64,000 nt of DNA from Rhineura floridana (GCF_030035675.1 NC_084500.1:11157100-11221099); one strand, 5' to 3'. Shown: positions 1-10,935, counted from the first letter of the stretch. The notes: generated from the letters alone by a model not told the origin. Program-made: numbers and translations.

Positions 1-295
1 CATGCATAAGACGCATGAACTTGATTTTATGCTTTTGCCGCCCTGAACAACAACAAAATCTACATCATAACATGCACACAGAAAAATAGGATTAAGGACT
101 TTAGCCTTCTCCCTGACATGCTACTTGTCTAAATGTGGGGATTTTTTTTTTAAAGGGCGAGCATTGAATCATGCAATGTAAAGGGCCAAAGTGGTGGATG
201 GTACTGAATCCTCCCACAGCTTTTACAACTCACCCCCAGTCCATCTCTATAAGTGTTTAGTTCAAGCTACAAAGTGCTTTTGCTTATGCAGCCAA
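1..295. other. unassigned sequence upstream of first repeat
   Basis: I see no gene or recognisable repeat here. It presumably lies in a NOS2 intron, because NOS2 exons follow on the plus strand and earlier NOS2 exons are not in the window. Confidence 0.4.
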
Positions 296-516
296 AACAG
301 CTCCACCACTCCCATTCTGCCTCCACTGTTGGAGGCAATATACCTCTGAATTCCAGGCACTGGAAACTGGGGTGGGAGAGTGCTGCTGCACTCAGGTCCT
401 GCTGGCAGGCTTCCCATTGGGGCATCTGGCTGGCCACAGCGAGAAGAAGATGCTGGAGTAGATGGGCCCCCTTTGGCCTGATCCAACCGCAGGTCTCTTC
501 TTATGTTCCTAGGAGT
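296..516 (+). repeat. CR1/L3-group LINE 3' end fragment
   Basis: The sequence ends in the phrase GGCCTGATCCA..TCTTCTTATGTTC that recurs at many places in this window. Longer copies (for example 54345-54720) code on the antisense strand for FRTDKRKYF-type residues, which are typical of the end of CR1/L3 LINE ORF2. This copy contains only 3' terminal and UTR sequence. Confidence 0.6.
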
Positions 517-554
517 AACAATGAGGGAGGGATGTTGCTTTTGCGCCCTGCCTG

Positions 555-655
555 TGGGCTTCATGGAGGAATGTGATTGGCCACTGTGTGGACAGGATGC
601 TGGATGAGATGGGCCCCCTTTGGCCTGATCCAGCAGGTCTCCCCTTATGTTCTCA
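555..655 (+). repeat. CR1/L3-group LINE 3' tail, second copy
   Basis: This repeats the tail of the preceding element (GGCCACTGTG, GATGCTGGATGAGATGGG, GGCCTGATCCAGCAGG, CTTATGTTCT). It is a short tandemly placed fragment. Confidence 0.55.
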
Positions 656-1004
656 ACCGGGAGGTATCAGGGGACTTGGGGGAGCCCCAGCCTGCAAAAG
701 TACAACGAATCTCTAGGGGAAGGAACCTGGAGGGGGGGAGGAAAGAACTCCCAATTAGGGCTGGGCATGCTCCGTGGTCATGGAATGCTGATTGATTGGG
801 GGGACAGAAAACCTGGAGTGAGTGGGAATGGAATGGATTGGGTGGAATCTTGCAGCATCTTATTGCCAGTCCCCTGCGTCCTTCCAGTTCTACAAAGCGG
901 AGCTTCTGTTTCAGGGAAGAGGAACCATTGGCCCTCCAGAAATTGTTGGGGGGCTAGAAATCCTGTCATCTCTGGCCATGAGAACCACACTTGTGGGGGG
1001 GGGG
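656..1004. other. unassigned intronic sequence
   Basis: No exon of NOS2 and no recognisable element is seen. G-rich runs (for example about 994-1007) are present. The short open frames here show no family features. Confidence 0.35.
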
Positions 1005-1204
1005 AGGAAGAGAGACTGATGGGAGTTGGAGTCCAGCAACATCTGGAGGTCCGCAGGTTCCTTTTCTTTACAACACCCTGATAAGGTAGCTCAGCTTTTT
1101 AAAATATCAAATATTTGTATAAATTGTAAGCATGCACACAACGTATAAAAAGAAATTGCCTCCATATGCACAAGGGGGTGCGTGTTACATGTGAGGGACT
1201 GAGG

Positions 1205-1372
1205 CTGTTTACATACCATGCGTATAAAACACATTATTTTCCCCAAAGAATTCTGGGAACTGTAGTTTGTTGAGGGTGCTGGGAATAGCAGCTCCATTGG
1301 AGGCAAATTACAGTTCCTAGGATTCTTTGGGGGAATTACGTGCTTTAAATGTATGGTGTGTACGCAGCCTGA
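1205..1372. mobile_element. foldback MITE, family B (AAAGAATCCTGGGAACTGTAGTTT type)
   Basis: The two arms are inverted copies. One reads CCCCAAAGAATTCTGGGAAC followed by TGTAGTTTG, and the other reads TTACAGTTCCTAGGATTCTTTGGGG. The outer ends read ACACACC/GGTGTGTACGCAGCC. The same foldback recurs at least ten times in the window. No coding capacity is present. Confidence 0.7.
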
Positions 1373-1464
1373 GGCTGAGCTAAGATCACCTAGTGAGTTC
1401 AGGAGAGAGATCAGAGTTGAACTGTGGGCTTCCTGGTTTGACCCAGGAGCTCATTTAGCCATTC

Positions 1465-1880
1465 CCCTCATAGGAACAAGGGAAGTTGCCTTACACTGGG
1501 TCAGACCCACTGGTCCACCTTGCTCAGTATTGCCTGCACTGACTGGCAGCAGCACTCTGGGATTTCAAACAGGAGTCTTTCCCAGCCCTACCCGGAGATG
1601 CCGGGGATCGAACCTGGGACCTTCAGCATCCAGAGCAGAGATTTGTGTCACTGAGCTGCAGCCTATCCCTCAAAATTAAAACAAGATTCTAGTCCTCATG
1701 ACTCTGAATTAAGGACTGATTTAAATAGGCCTTGTCCTCCTTTGGGAGGAAGGACAGGCTGTAAATTTAATAAAGGAATACTGGATCAGACCATTGCTCT
1801 GTCTAGTTCAGTATTGTCTACACTGACTGGCAGTGGCTTCCCAGGATTTCAGACCATGCTCTGCCACTGAACTGCTGCCG
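1465..1880 (-). repeat. dimeric tRNA-derived SINE
   Basis: Read on the minus strand, a shortened SINE copy (1880 to 1770) is followed by an AT-rich linker (1765 to 1676) and then a fuller copy of the same SINE (1665 to 1470). The fuller copy has a tRNA-like head (CAGCTCAGTGACACAAATCT) and a tail AATACTGAGCAAGGTGGACC. The same dimer with the same linker is found at 14620-15025 on the plus strand. Confidence 0.6.
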
Positions 1881-1938
1881 TTCTCCACTTCTGATGAATA
1901 ACGGAACGTGCTCCTTGGTGGTGCTTGCTTTTGTCTAG

Positions 1939-2060
1939 CGCTGATGGATTCCGGCTCCCCAAAGACCCAAGCAAACCATGCGTCCTGATTGGGCCGGGCA
2001 CAGGAATGGCGCCGTTTAGAAGCTTCTGGCAACAGCGTCTCTACAACTTGGAAACGAAAG
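1939..2060 (+). CDS. NOS2: NOS2 coding exon (GPGTGMAPF)
   Basis: The acceptor is TTGTCTAG and the donor is AAAG|GTAAGA. The exon starts with the third base of a codon and encodes [20 protein letters not shown], then [20 protein letters not shown], and ends after the first base of a Gly codon. Confidence 0.93.
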
Positions 2061-5000
2061 GTAAGAGATGGCATCACGTCACCGGCTCCTTAGCCATGAA
2101 AATTAGTAGCATAGATCAGCAGTGTAGGTTAGGGCTGCGCACACACCACACACCATATGTTGAAAGCACACGTCTTTCCCTAAAGAATCCTGGGAGAGGT
2201 AACTCTGTGAGGGGTAAACTACAACTCCCAGCACCAGTAACAAACTGCAGTTCCCGGGATTCTTTGGGGGGTCATGTGCTTCAAACGTGTGGTGAGTATG
2301 CAGCCTGGGTAATTTTAGACTCTGGATGTGATTTACAAGGCATAGTGGTGGGCTCTTTAGAGGTTAACCCATATCTCTTCACTTGCTTTGAAATGTGGTT
2401 AGCCAGCCCTGCTATGTTGGGGGGGACCCCCCTGCCCCTGAGTGGAGCCGTGGACATTTGACATTTGACCAAAAGACTTGCCCTGACGGCGCCGGTGGAC
2501 CAGATATTGAAAGGGGTAGTGGGCAGGCGATTAAACAGGGCATGGGACAGGCTAGTTTTCTATATGCAGGGATTTCTCCACTGCAGGGTTGGGGAGCCTT
2601 TAGCCTTCCAGGTGTTGCTGCAGTACAACTCCCATCATCCCTGGCCACTGGTCGTGCTTGCTGGGGCTGATGGGAGTTGTAGTTTAGCAACATCTGGAGG
2701 GCCTCATCCCTGATCACTTGTGCGATGGGCTGGTCCGTCATGAGAGCCCACTCGGCTGCCAGCAGTCTTAAGCGCTGCAGCCCAGTCACCTCCATGGGAA
2801 CGAAATAGGCACAAATTAAATTGGGGCCAATGGATAACTGTTTCCGCTCGTCCCCCCTTGAATACCGTAGGAAGGCAACCTGATTTTGGGGGCTTCTGAT
2901 TCTAGGGATCAAGGGGAGGAGTATGATCCTGTTATTCGGCTGCCGGAACGCCAGCCTGGATCACCTCTACAAGGACGAAATGGAGGCAATGAAGAGGAAA
3001 GGGATCCTTCAGGAGGTCTACACAGCTTACTCCAGAGAGCATGGCTATCCCAAAGTAAGTCTTGTTTGATCTTGCCTTTTAAGGAGGAGCTCAGTGGAAG
3101 ACCACAGGGTTTGTGTGCAGAAGGTCCCGGGTTCAAGACCAGGCAAGAATCAAGGAGTTATATTTGATAGGCAAAACTGAAACATGGTGGGACAACTTTC
3201 ATGACTGGAATACAGTAAATGAAGGATATGACGTTCAAAAAGAACAGAAGGAATAAAAAAGGGAGGTGGAGTCGCACTATATGTCAAAAATATATATCCC
3301 TGCACAGAAATACAGGACAACGAGCTTTGTAGGTTCACCAAGAGTATCTGGATTAAAATTAATGGGGCAAGTAATAAAAGGAATGTGGTGCTTGGAGTCT
3401 ACTACTGACCACCCAATCAAGGAGAAGATGAGAATGTAACTTTTCAAAAGCAAATTGCCAATGTTTCGAGGAGGCATGATGTAGTAGTAATGGGGGACTT
3501 CAATGCCCCCGATATCTGTTGGGAGACAAATTCTGCCAAACACTACCCCTCCAAGAAACTCCTGACTTGTGTTGGAGATAACTTTCTCCTACAGAAAGTG
3601 GAGGAAGCAACCAGAGGATCAGCTATCCTGGACTTGATTGTAACCAATAGAGATGACTTGGTGGATGAAGTGGCAGTTAACAGGAACTCTGGGGAAAAGT
3701 GACCGCGCTATACTAGAGTTCTTGATTTTAAGGAAGCGAGAGCTGAGAATAGCCATACGCGTAACCTGGACTTCAGGAAAGCCGATTTTAATAAACTCAG
3801 AACAATGGTAAATAAGGTTGTGTGGCAAGTGATGCTAATGAGAAAAGGAGTCCAAGATGGGTGGGAGTGTCTAAAAAAGGACATTCTGAAGGTACAATTG
3901 CAAACAATTCCAACAAGGAAAAAAGGGGGGAAACAGCAGAAGAAGCCAATGTGACTTCACAAAAAGCTTAGAGATGACCTGAAAACAAAAAAGGACACAT
4001 GCAGGAAGTGGAAAGAAGGCCAGGCCACAAAGGAAGAGTACAGGCAGGTATCAGGGAATTGCAGGGATGGCGTCAGGAAGACTAAAGCTGAGAATGAGCT
4101 GAGGTTAGTGAGGGACACTAAAAACCAACAAAAAAGCTTTCTTCAGGTACATCCATAGTAAAAGGCAGAGAAAATAGTGGTTGAGCCACTCAGAGGATGG
4201 CAAAATGGTAACAGATGACAAAGAAAAGGCAGAAGTGCTCAATTCCTACTTCGGCTCAGTCTTCTCCCAAAAGAGGTTTTAAGACCCTCTTTGCAAATGT
4301 GAAGTTGAAGGGGCAGGATTGCAGCTTGAGATTGATAGATAAATGGTTAAGGAATACCTAATCACTTTGAATGAATTCAGATCTCCAGGGCTTGACGAAC
4401 TGCATCGACTAATAGACTATTGAAGGAACTGGCTGAAAACCAGTTGGAACTGCTGTCTTTTATCTTTGCAAAAAGGGCAAAAAGGAGAAACCTGGGAACT
4501 ACAGACCAGTCAGCCTGACATCGATCCTTGGGAAAATTCTGGAGCAGATTATAAACCAGCCAGTCTGTAACCACCTTGAAAACAGGGCAGTAATTACTAG
4601 AAGCCAACATGGATATGTCAAGAACAAATCCTGCCAGACTAAATTTATCTCATTTTCTTTGATCGGGTAACCTCCCTGGTAGACTGTGGAAATGCTGTGT
4701 ACAGTAGCTATCGGGCTACGTTTAAGGTTCTGGTTTTGGTGTACAAAACCCTATACAGCTTGGGACCAGGATACCTGAAAGATCATCTTACCTAATATAT
4801 CCAGTTGATCACTGCGCTCTGCAGGTGAGGGCCTTCTGCAGATATCATCTTATCAGGAGGTCCGTTCCGCACAACATAGGAAGCAGACCTTTAGTGTAGA
4901 GGCATCTCCCTTTTGGAGTTCCCTCCCCTTAAATATTAGACAGGCACAAACTCTGTTATGTTTTCAACGCCTACTGAAGACCTTCCTCTTTCAATAAGCC

Positions 5001-8000
5001 TTTTAAGCGGAGACCTTATCCCAGTCTGTGTCTGTGCTGGAATTGTTTTTTAAGATGTTTTTAAAGCTTTTTTTAAAAAAGATGCTTTGTTTTAACATGT
5101 TTTTAAAGACATTTTATTTTAATATATTTTAAAGTCTGTTTTATGCGGTTTTAGGGTGTTTTTGTTCGCTGCACTGGGATCCTGAGAGGAAAGGCAGGAT
5201 AGTAATGTAAATAATAATAATAATAATGATAAAATGAAATGGATTGCTTCCAAGTCAGTTCCGACTTATGGCTTATGAATAGAGTTTTCATGGTAGGCGG
5301 TATTCAGAGGGGGTTTCCCATTGCCTTCCTCTGAGGCTGAGAGGCAGTGACTGGCCCCAGGTCACCCAGTGAGCTTCATGGCTATGTGGGGATTCGAACC
5401 CTGGTCTCCCAGGTCGTAGTCCAACACCTTAGCCACTGCACCACACTGGCTCTCCAATCATCATTATCATCATCATCTCAACTTTAGCTACACTTTTGAC
5501 AAATTCTGCATGATATTTAGATTAGCAAGCCAGCTAAATGTGGGCTGGATGGAACAACTATCAGGTGGATCCACAGTTGGCTCCAGAATTGTACTCAAAG
5601 AGTGCTTATCAATGGTTCCTTCTCAAACTGGGGGGAAGTAACGAGTGGGGTACCACAGGGCTCGGTCCTTGGCCCAGTGCTCTTCAAGATTTTTATTAAT
5701 GACTTGGATGAGGAGGTGTAGGGAATGCTTATTAAATTTGCAGATGATACAAAATTGGGAGGGATAGCTAATACCTTGGAAGACAGAGAAAAAATTCAAA
5801 GGGACCTTGATAGGCTGGAGCATTGGGCTGAAAACAACAGAATGAAATTTAACAGGGATAAGTGCAAAGTTCTACACCTAGGAAAAAGTAGAACCAAGTG
5901 CACAGGTATAAGATGGAGGATATTTGGCTCAGCAATACTTGCGAGAAGGATCTTGGGATTGTTGTTGACCACAAGCTGAATATGAGCCAACAGTGCGATG
6001 TGGCTGCAAAACGGCCAATGCTATTTTAGGCTGCATTAACAGAAGTATAGCTTCCAAATCGCGTGAAGTATTGGTTCCCCTCTATTTGGCACTGGTTAGG
6101 CCTCATCTTGAGTACTGAGTCCAGTTCTGGATACCACATTTTAAGAAGGATGCAGACAAACTGGAATGGGTTCAGAGGAGAAAGCCCTATGAGGAGAGAC
6201 TGAAAGAACTGGGCATGTTTAGCCTGGAGAAGAGAAGACTGAGGGGAGATATGATAGCACTCTTCAAGTACTTGAAAGGTTGTCACACAGAGGAGGGCCG
6301 GGATCTCTTCTCGATCGTCCCAGAGTGCAAGACACGGAATAATGGGCTCAACTTTCAGGAAGCCAGATTTTGACTGAATATCAGGGAAAACTTCCTAATT
6401 GATGAAACTGTACAACAATGGAACCAATGACCAAGGGAGGTGTTGGGCTGAGCTCGATGGCCTTATCGGTCCCTCCCAACTCCACAATTCTATGATTTTA
6501 GGTGCAAGGCTGGTTTCAGTCAGTGGTTCCCAATTTGTTTTTCCCATGGACCACTTGAAAATTGCTTGGCGGGCCACTTAATGATTTTTCTTTCCTTCCC
6601 AAGAATTCAAATTGTAGTACAATGAAATACAATACAAGGGGGGAACAGAAGCAATAAAAATACAATTAAAAATCAAGATGACTCTCAGTTCCCATCCTCA
6701 GCCACAAAACCACAGACACACCACGGACCACCTGAAAGGACCACGGGCAGTCCACAGACCACAGCTTGGGAATCCTGGCCTCAGACATTAGTAATAAATT
6801 AAGTAACTAACCATTTTTCTGCCTTGTTCATGACTCCCCCCAGAATTGGCTGCAGGCGATGGGGAAAGTCTCCTCTGTGCCTGAGATCCTGGAGAGCTGC
6901 TGCCAGCCAGAGTAGAACAACATTGGCCTAGATGCACAAATAGTCTGACCTACCCTTCCTATCCACAGCTAGGGTGGTGTACTGGTTCTTAGTGTTGCAT
7001 TAAATGTTGCAGCCCTAAAATGGCCATTTAACCCATTAAAATGATGTAATCACAATGATCTGATTAATAACGCATGAGTTTGTTCTCCTCCACCCCACCT
7101 CCCAGGTTTACGTCCAAGACCTTCTTCGGAATGAGCTAGAATGGGAAGTGCACCGTCTCTTACATGAAGAGGACGGCCACCTGTATGTCTGCGGGGATGT
7201 CCGGATGGCCAGGGAAGTGGCTAAGACCTTAAAGGAGATGTTTGCCAAACAGCTGGATTTGACGGAGGAACAGGCGGAAGATTACTGCTTTCAGCTTAAG
7301 GTAGGCTAAAAATGTCTGGCTTGTTTCCCCTCCAGTCAGGATTTTTTGTGGGAGGGTTCCAAGGCAGCACAGACCCCAAACGTAGGCTTGTGCAATTAAA
7401 ATATTATTTATTTATTTGATTTATATCCCGCCCTTCTTCCCAGTAGGAGCCCAGGGCGGCGAAAATAGATTAAAGCCCACTTCTGCCGCAACAAATCCAC
7501 TTAAGAACAACAGTGGATATTTTGCAGTTAGGAAAACGCACTGAAGAGTGTGGGACAAACGAATGATTAATGGGAAGATAATCAGGATGAATGCTCACTG
7601 TTGTGTAAACAACTGAATGATCCAAAATAGTCTAACCTTGACACAAGCTTTGCGCAAGCAAATCAGGATAAAGACAGGTTATCCAGAGGAGCCTTTGCAT
7701 TTGCTGCTGGAGTTCAGTCGAAAACATAGGAAAAGTGGGATTCCGTCAACACAAGACAGGGTCTGAGATCACACAGGCCTGGTTTGATTCACACTTAACC
7801 TTAAACCATGGTTCAAAGGGGCCTCTTCTCAGAGAGTGACAGAGGTCACTTCCAGACTGTTGTGGTTTTGCAGGTGGGATTCCAACGCATACCAGCAAAT
7901 TGATGTGCTCCAGAAGTGGATTTGGTGCTCTTGCATAACAAACCCGCTCTCTTTCCCCCCGCCCCATCCCAGTAAGAAAAAGTGATGGGAAAACACTCTG

Positions 8001-8776
8001 GAAAGTGTGGGCTAAAAACTGCTTGACAAAACGTTGTCTGACCCTCCCCACAAACAAATCAGAGTGAAAGCTCAACAAACAGCCAGCATCGTCTAATCTT
8101 CCCGCAGACTTTGGTCCAATCTGCGCTATACATTTAAAGCACCATTTTAAACAGCCATGGCGTCTCCCAAAGAACCCTGGGAACTGTAGTTTGTTAAGGG
8201 TGCTGAGGGGTGTTAGGAGACCCCCTATTCCTCACTCAGGGCTGCAGTTTCCAGAGTGGTTTAACACGCCATCCCTCTTCCCAGAGAAGTCTGGGAATTG
8301 TAGCTCTGTCAGAGGTATATGGGTCTCCTAACAACTCTTAGCACCCGTAGCAATTCCCTGGATTCTTTGCAGGAAGCCATGACTATTTAAAGTGGCATCA
8401 TCGCGCTTTTCAATTTATAGTCCAGATGATACAACTAATCAAGGTGAATGCTCAAACAGCTCATCCGGAAATGACCTTAGTTTTCGTAACTTCTTGCATT
8501 AAAAAGGATTCCCTTTTACTGATTCCCTCTTTCTTCTGATTAATTGGGAATGCTTTTGTACCTGATTTTAATTAAATCAAATCATATTTTAAACGTTGCA
8601 GCAAATAATAATGATTTTCAGTCCTCTTGTTTTGTTCACTTTTACAGAGACAGAAGCGATACCACGAGGACATATTTGGGGCTGTGTTTTCCCATGAGAA
8701 CCAAAGAGACTTGGAAGAAATGAAACCTGGCAGAGACCTCAGCAACTGCAGATCTCAACCCCAACTAGAATTTTAG
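1939..8776 (+). CDS. NOS2: inducible nitric oxide synthase, C-terminal coding part (four exons)
   Basis: NOS2 makes nitric oxide and citrulline from arginine with NADPH and O2. The window holds about the last 197 residues, the NADPH-binding half of the reductase domain. The exons are 1939-2060, 2906-3054, 7106-7300 and 8648-8776, all with AG/GT borders and matching phases. Visible motifs are [16 protein letters not shown] (NADPH ribose site), [34 protein letters not shown], and the ending [13 protein letters not shown]. The AVF after DIFG and the short tail (last residues PQLEF) fit NOS2. The NOS1 and NOS3 isoforms have DIFGVTL or DIFGLTL and longer tails. Synteny with LGALS9 and KSR1 supports the call. 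Introns hold a CR1 LINE, MITEs and a hAT element. No coding defect is seen. The 5' exons lie before the window. Confidence 0.93.
2133..2303. mobile_element. foldback MITE, family B
   Basis: Inverted arms AAAGAATCCTGGGAG and CCCGGGATTCTTTGGGG flank a core with ACTACAACTCCCAGCACC. The outer ends are GGCTGCGCACACACC and GGTGAGTATGCAGCC, which are nearly inverted copies. Confidence 0.7.
2590..2713. mobile_element. foldback MITE, family A (ACTACAACTCCCATCA type)
   Basis: The arms TGTTGCTGCAGTACAACTCC and GGGAGTTGTAGTTTAGCAAC are inverted copies around a CTGGCCACTGG core. The family recurs through the window. Confidence 0.65.
2906..3054 (+). CDS. NOS2: NOS2 coding exon (LLFGCRN)
   Basis: The acceptor is TGATTCTAG and the donor is CCCAAA|GTAAGT. 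It encodes [20 protein letters not shown] followed by [20 protein letters not shown] and GYPK, matching the NADPH-binding region of NOS2. Phase continues correctly from the preceding exon. Confidence 0.93.
3095..3152 (+). repeat. tRNA-derived SINE head fragment
   Basis: GAGCTCAGTGG and GTGCAGAAGGTCCCGGGTTC recall the A-box-like and B-box-like parts of the TAGCTCAGTGG SINE found elsewhere in the window. It runs straight into the CR1 copy that follows. Confidence 0.45.
3153..4702 (+). mobile_element. CR1 LINE, 5' part (endonuclease end to RT start)
   Basis: Broken reading frames encode CR1 endonuclease-end residues ([30 protein letters not shown]), the spacer [20 protein letters not shown], and the RT start (GNYRPVSLT-like). 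Stops and frameshifts are scattered, so it is inactive. The copy is interrupted at about 4703 and resumes at about 5478. It lies in a NOS2 intron. Confidence 0.8.
4703..5231 (+). mobile_element. L2-like LINE 3' end inserted in the CR1
   Basis: The frame [20 protein letters not shown] is the decayed counterpart of FKVLVLTYKALNGIGPQYLA in the better copy at 37932-38455. It ends in an AT-rich 3'UTR and an (AAT)n tail at about 5209-5230. Confidence 0.65.
5232..5455 (-). mobile_element. Sauria-type tRNA SINE with BovB-like tail
   Basis: On the minus strand the head reads CCAGTGTGGTGCAGTGGCTA and includes a B-box GGGTTCGAATCC. The tail contains CATAAGTCGGAACTGACTTG, matching the end of BovB LINEs in this window. 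It is inserted in the microsatellite tail of the L2-like element, because (ATC)n continues after it. Confidence 0.75.
5478..6500 (+). mobile_element. CR1 LINE, 3' part (RT to 3' end)
   Basis: This continues the interrupted CR1. It contains VPQGSVLGP-region residues, [40 protein letters not shown] and the C-terminal [20 protein letters not shown]. It ends with the typical CR1 end ..CTCCCAACTCCACAATTCTATGA. Stops and small deletions make it inactive. Confidence 0.8.
6521..6777. mobile_element. non-autonomous hAT-like element, family E
   Basis: The ends are CAGTGGTTCCCAA and (inverted) CAGGATTCCCAAG, which resemble hAT terminal repeats. The 8-bp flanks are GTTTCAGT and GCCTCAGA, only partly alike, so the duplication is decayed or absent. 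Related copies lie at 15985-16601 and about 18370-18660. Confidence 0.6.
6778..7105. other. NOS2 intron 3' part, unassigned
   Basis: It includes a phrase CTGAGATCCTGGAGAGCTGC..CCAGCCAGAGTAGA that looks like a tRNA-SINE remnant, at about 6880-6930. Otherwise I see only the branch-point and pyrimidine tract before the exon at 7106. Confidence 0.4.
7106..7300 (+). CDS. NOS2: NOS2 coding exon (VYVQDLL..CGDVRMA)
   Basis: The acceptor is CACCTCCCAG and the donor is CTTAAG|GTAGGC. The exon has 65 complete codons in phase 0: [20 protein letters not shown], then [20 protein letters not shown], and ends [15 protein letters not shown] is the NADPH-binding loop. Confidence 0.94.
7392..7462 (-). repeat. 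L2-like LINE 3' tail
   Basis: The minus strand gives CTGGGCTCCTACTGGGAAGA, GGGCGGGATATAAATC and an AAT-rich tail, which is the standard end of the L2-like family in this window. Confidence 0.5.
7463..8124. other. unassigned NOS2 intron
   Basis: I recognise no exon or repeat family. Open frames here have no family features. Confidence 0.35.
8125..8420. mobile_element. foldback MITE, family B, long form
   Basis: The outer part carries TTTAAAGCACCATTTTAAAC and, inverted, GACTATTTAAAGTGGCATCA. Inner parts are CCCTGGGAACTGTAGTTTGT, CTGGGAATTGTAGCTCTGTC and GGTCTCCTAACAACTC. This variant, with extra AGGTATATGGG-type internal sequence, is also seen at 19885-20125, 35705-35890 and 40650-40890. Confidence 0.6.
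8648..8776 (+). CDS. NOS2: NOS2 last coding exon
   Basis: The acceptor is CTTTTACAG. It encodes [20 protein letters not shown] followed by [20 protein letters not shown] and EF, then TAG at 8774-8776. The short tail after DIFGAVF fits NOS2. The 3'UTR follows. Confidence 0.94.
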   Translation, partial: RQKRYHEDIFGAVFSHENQRDLEEMKPGRDLSNCRSQPQLEF

Positions 8777-9984
8777 CCATACATTTGCACAGGTGTCCTG
8801 CCTTTATCCTGCCGGGTGGGGGGCAGAATTTTGCTTTCTCCCTATATTCTGCCTACATGGATGGGATTAGCAGGATTTGGCCCATAAAGCTCCATCTTTT
8901 AAAAACAGTACATACTATTTTATTTAATTCTGTTTATTCTGTAAATGACTTTTACATTTGTGTATATTTTATTGAAAGCTTAGTAACAGCTTTTTTTTAA
9001 AAAAGGATATATATTCTTGGACAAAGGTATTTGTGATCTGATTTTATGCTGTATCTGATCTTTTTAGGGAAAGGAACAAAAAGCAATCTAGAAAACTCAA
9101 ATTATCATGAGCAATCACTAGCTCCCACTTGACTAAGGTCAGGCCATTGTGCCAGGTGCATTGGGGCGGGCAGTGTTGAGGCAAAGGGCAATCTTATTGG
9201 TGCAGCTGGGTGGTGGTCCTACTGGTTGCCTGTCCAGCTGCACTGTAGCTCAGCTCCTCCTAGGAGTGGATTCTGACGGGGCAGGGCTTGAATCAGACTA
9301 GAGAGAGAGAGAGACCCTCTCCTTCTACTCTGCTCCTGGTTCATAAACAGAGATCCTGCCCCAGGCGTTGGCATTGCCAACTTCCCTCCTACCTCCTTTG
9401 GCACTCATCACTTACCTATGGCCATAGGCTAGCTGCTGCTTTGATGAGGCTGGGAAGGAATTTTTATCTAAGCGTTGTTGGGTTTTCAGTTTTGGCCAGA
9501 GGGACAGTTGCTGTTATACTGCTTTCGGTGCATCCCATCTCTGTTTTATGAATCTGGGGGCACCCTCTGGGGTCAAGCTCTGCTCCCTCTTACTCCAAAA
9601 GCTGGGGCTTGTGAGATTGAGCGTGTTTCCCCTTGAAGCCAGCTTCACGCCGACATCAAAACTGATTGGTCATCAACCCACGGCCACTCCAAGCTGTGTC
9701 CAACGGAAATGCTTTGCTGTAGGGTAGACAGGGACAGGGGAACGGCCTACCTCTTTGCTGTGGATGGTCCTAAAAAGTCTGACATCAGCGGTGCAGCTGG
9801 GAGATGTCAACCCCTACAGGCAGATTCAGTTCAAATCGCAGCCTGACAAAATGGTTTCACCGCTTTTGAAGCAGCTAGTGTGCACGTAGCTAATGTGGCA
9901 TCACCACATCTGCCATTTCTTGTCATCTTAACATGATCTTCCCTTCCCTGACACACCCCCAGAGCAAAAACATAAGCCAGTGTG
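8777..9984 (+). other. NOS2 3'UTR and intergenic start
   Basis: AT-rich sequence follows the stop and has one ATTTA at about 8921. No clear AATAAA is present close to the stop. The nearest good one on this strand is at 10519-10524, so the UTR end is uncertain. A short (GA)n lies at 9299-9312. Confidence 0.4.
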
Positions 9985-10140
9985 ATTGTGGTGGTTTTAG
10001 TGTGTTGGGAATAGGGCCATGGGGATCCCTGGTTCAAATCCCCCCCACTCGGCCACAAAACTCACAGCTGACCTTGGCCCAGTCACTTTCTTGCTCAGCC
10101 TGGCCTACCTCACAGTGGTGTTGTGAGGATGAAATGTGCC
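9985..10140 (+). repeat. tRNA-derived SINE (TTGTTGTGAGGAT-tailed type)
   Basis: The head is TTGTGGTGGTTTTAGTGTGT. A B-box-like GGTTCAAATCC follows, then CTTGGCCCAGTCACT and CCTCACAGTGGTGTTGTGAG. The copy at 31155-31375 has the same plan. Confidence 0.55.
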
Positions 10141-10199
10141 TCTGAAGGAGCTGGTCTCTTTCGGCACAGGGCCTACAGATTGTAAAAAGAGCAAAATGA

Positions 10200-10312
10200 A
10201 TTTGAAGCATGTAAGAGGAGCCTCGCAGAATCAGGCCAGCAGCCCATCTAGTCCAGCATCCTGTTCTCACACTGGCCAGCCAGATGCCCCAATGGGAAGC
10301 CAGCACAGGGCT
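10200..10312 (-). repeat. CR1/L3-group LINE 3' end
   Basis: It contains CCCATCTAGTCCAGCATCCT, GTTCTCACACTGGCCAGCC and AGATGCCCCAATGGGAAGCC, the inverted form of the copy at 296-516. Confidence 0.55.
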
Positions 10313-10624
10313 AGCTGGCTTGAAGACATTTGTCTCTCACTCTTTGTAGGGGGAGGGGAGGGGGAAACCAGAATTCCCTGCAACAAGAAAATCTTTTTGC
10401 AGCAATAGCAACTATTGTCATACAACTAGCAACAGTTAACTGACACCAACAGTTGTAGCTTACTTGTTGCTTATGCTTGTTAGTTAATTGGCTGTGTTGT
10501 TTTTTAATTTATAAAAGAAATAAATCATTGGTCCTGTTTGGTGAACTCTAGCATACTTGCCAAGCTGGCTCTCTTTGTCATACATAAGAAATTTGACAGA
10601 ACCAGGACTGAGGAGTTGGAGGTC

Positions 10625-10765
10625 ACTTCACCATCCATTTAAAGCACATGGCTTGCCCAAAGGATCCTGGGAACTGTAGTTTACCCCTTCCAGAACAACC
10701 ATTCCCAGCACCCTTCACAAACTACAGTTCCCAGGATTCTTTGGGGGCATTATGGATGATGTGGA
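10625..10765. mobile_element. foldback MITE, family B
   Basis: The inverted arms are AAGGATCCTGGGAACTGTAG and CTACAGTTCCCAGGATTCTT. It lies between NOS2 and LGALS9. Confidence 0.65.
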
Positions 10766-10935
10766 GGTGACCTGACGCAGACAGCAGTCATTTTAAGGAA
10801 ACTGGGACTGGTGCAGAATGCTGATGTGCGGTTAACTGTTTAGGAAAAATGGGCATTGCATTCGCCAGTCTGTGCTCGCTCACTGGTTGTCACAGCTCAA
10901 TTCACAGTGTTGCATGTTGCCTTTAATGACAACTC

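Noticed and set aside
6513-6785. 8-bp target duplication for the family E hAT at 6521-6777
   Set aside because: GTTTCAGT and GCCTCAGA match at only about half of the positions, so I do not claim a duplication.
7746-8078. 110-codon open frame on the minus strand in a NOS2 intron
   Set aside because: No domain, signal or context supports a gene, and it is not part of any recognised repeat ORF.
10519-10524. AATAAA as the NOS2 polyadenylation signal
   Set aside because: It is 1.74 kb beyond the stop, after a SINE and a LINE fragment. It is possible but unsupported, so it is mentioned only as a candidate.
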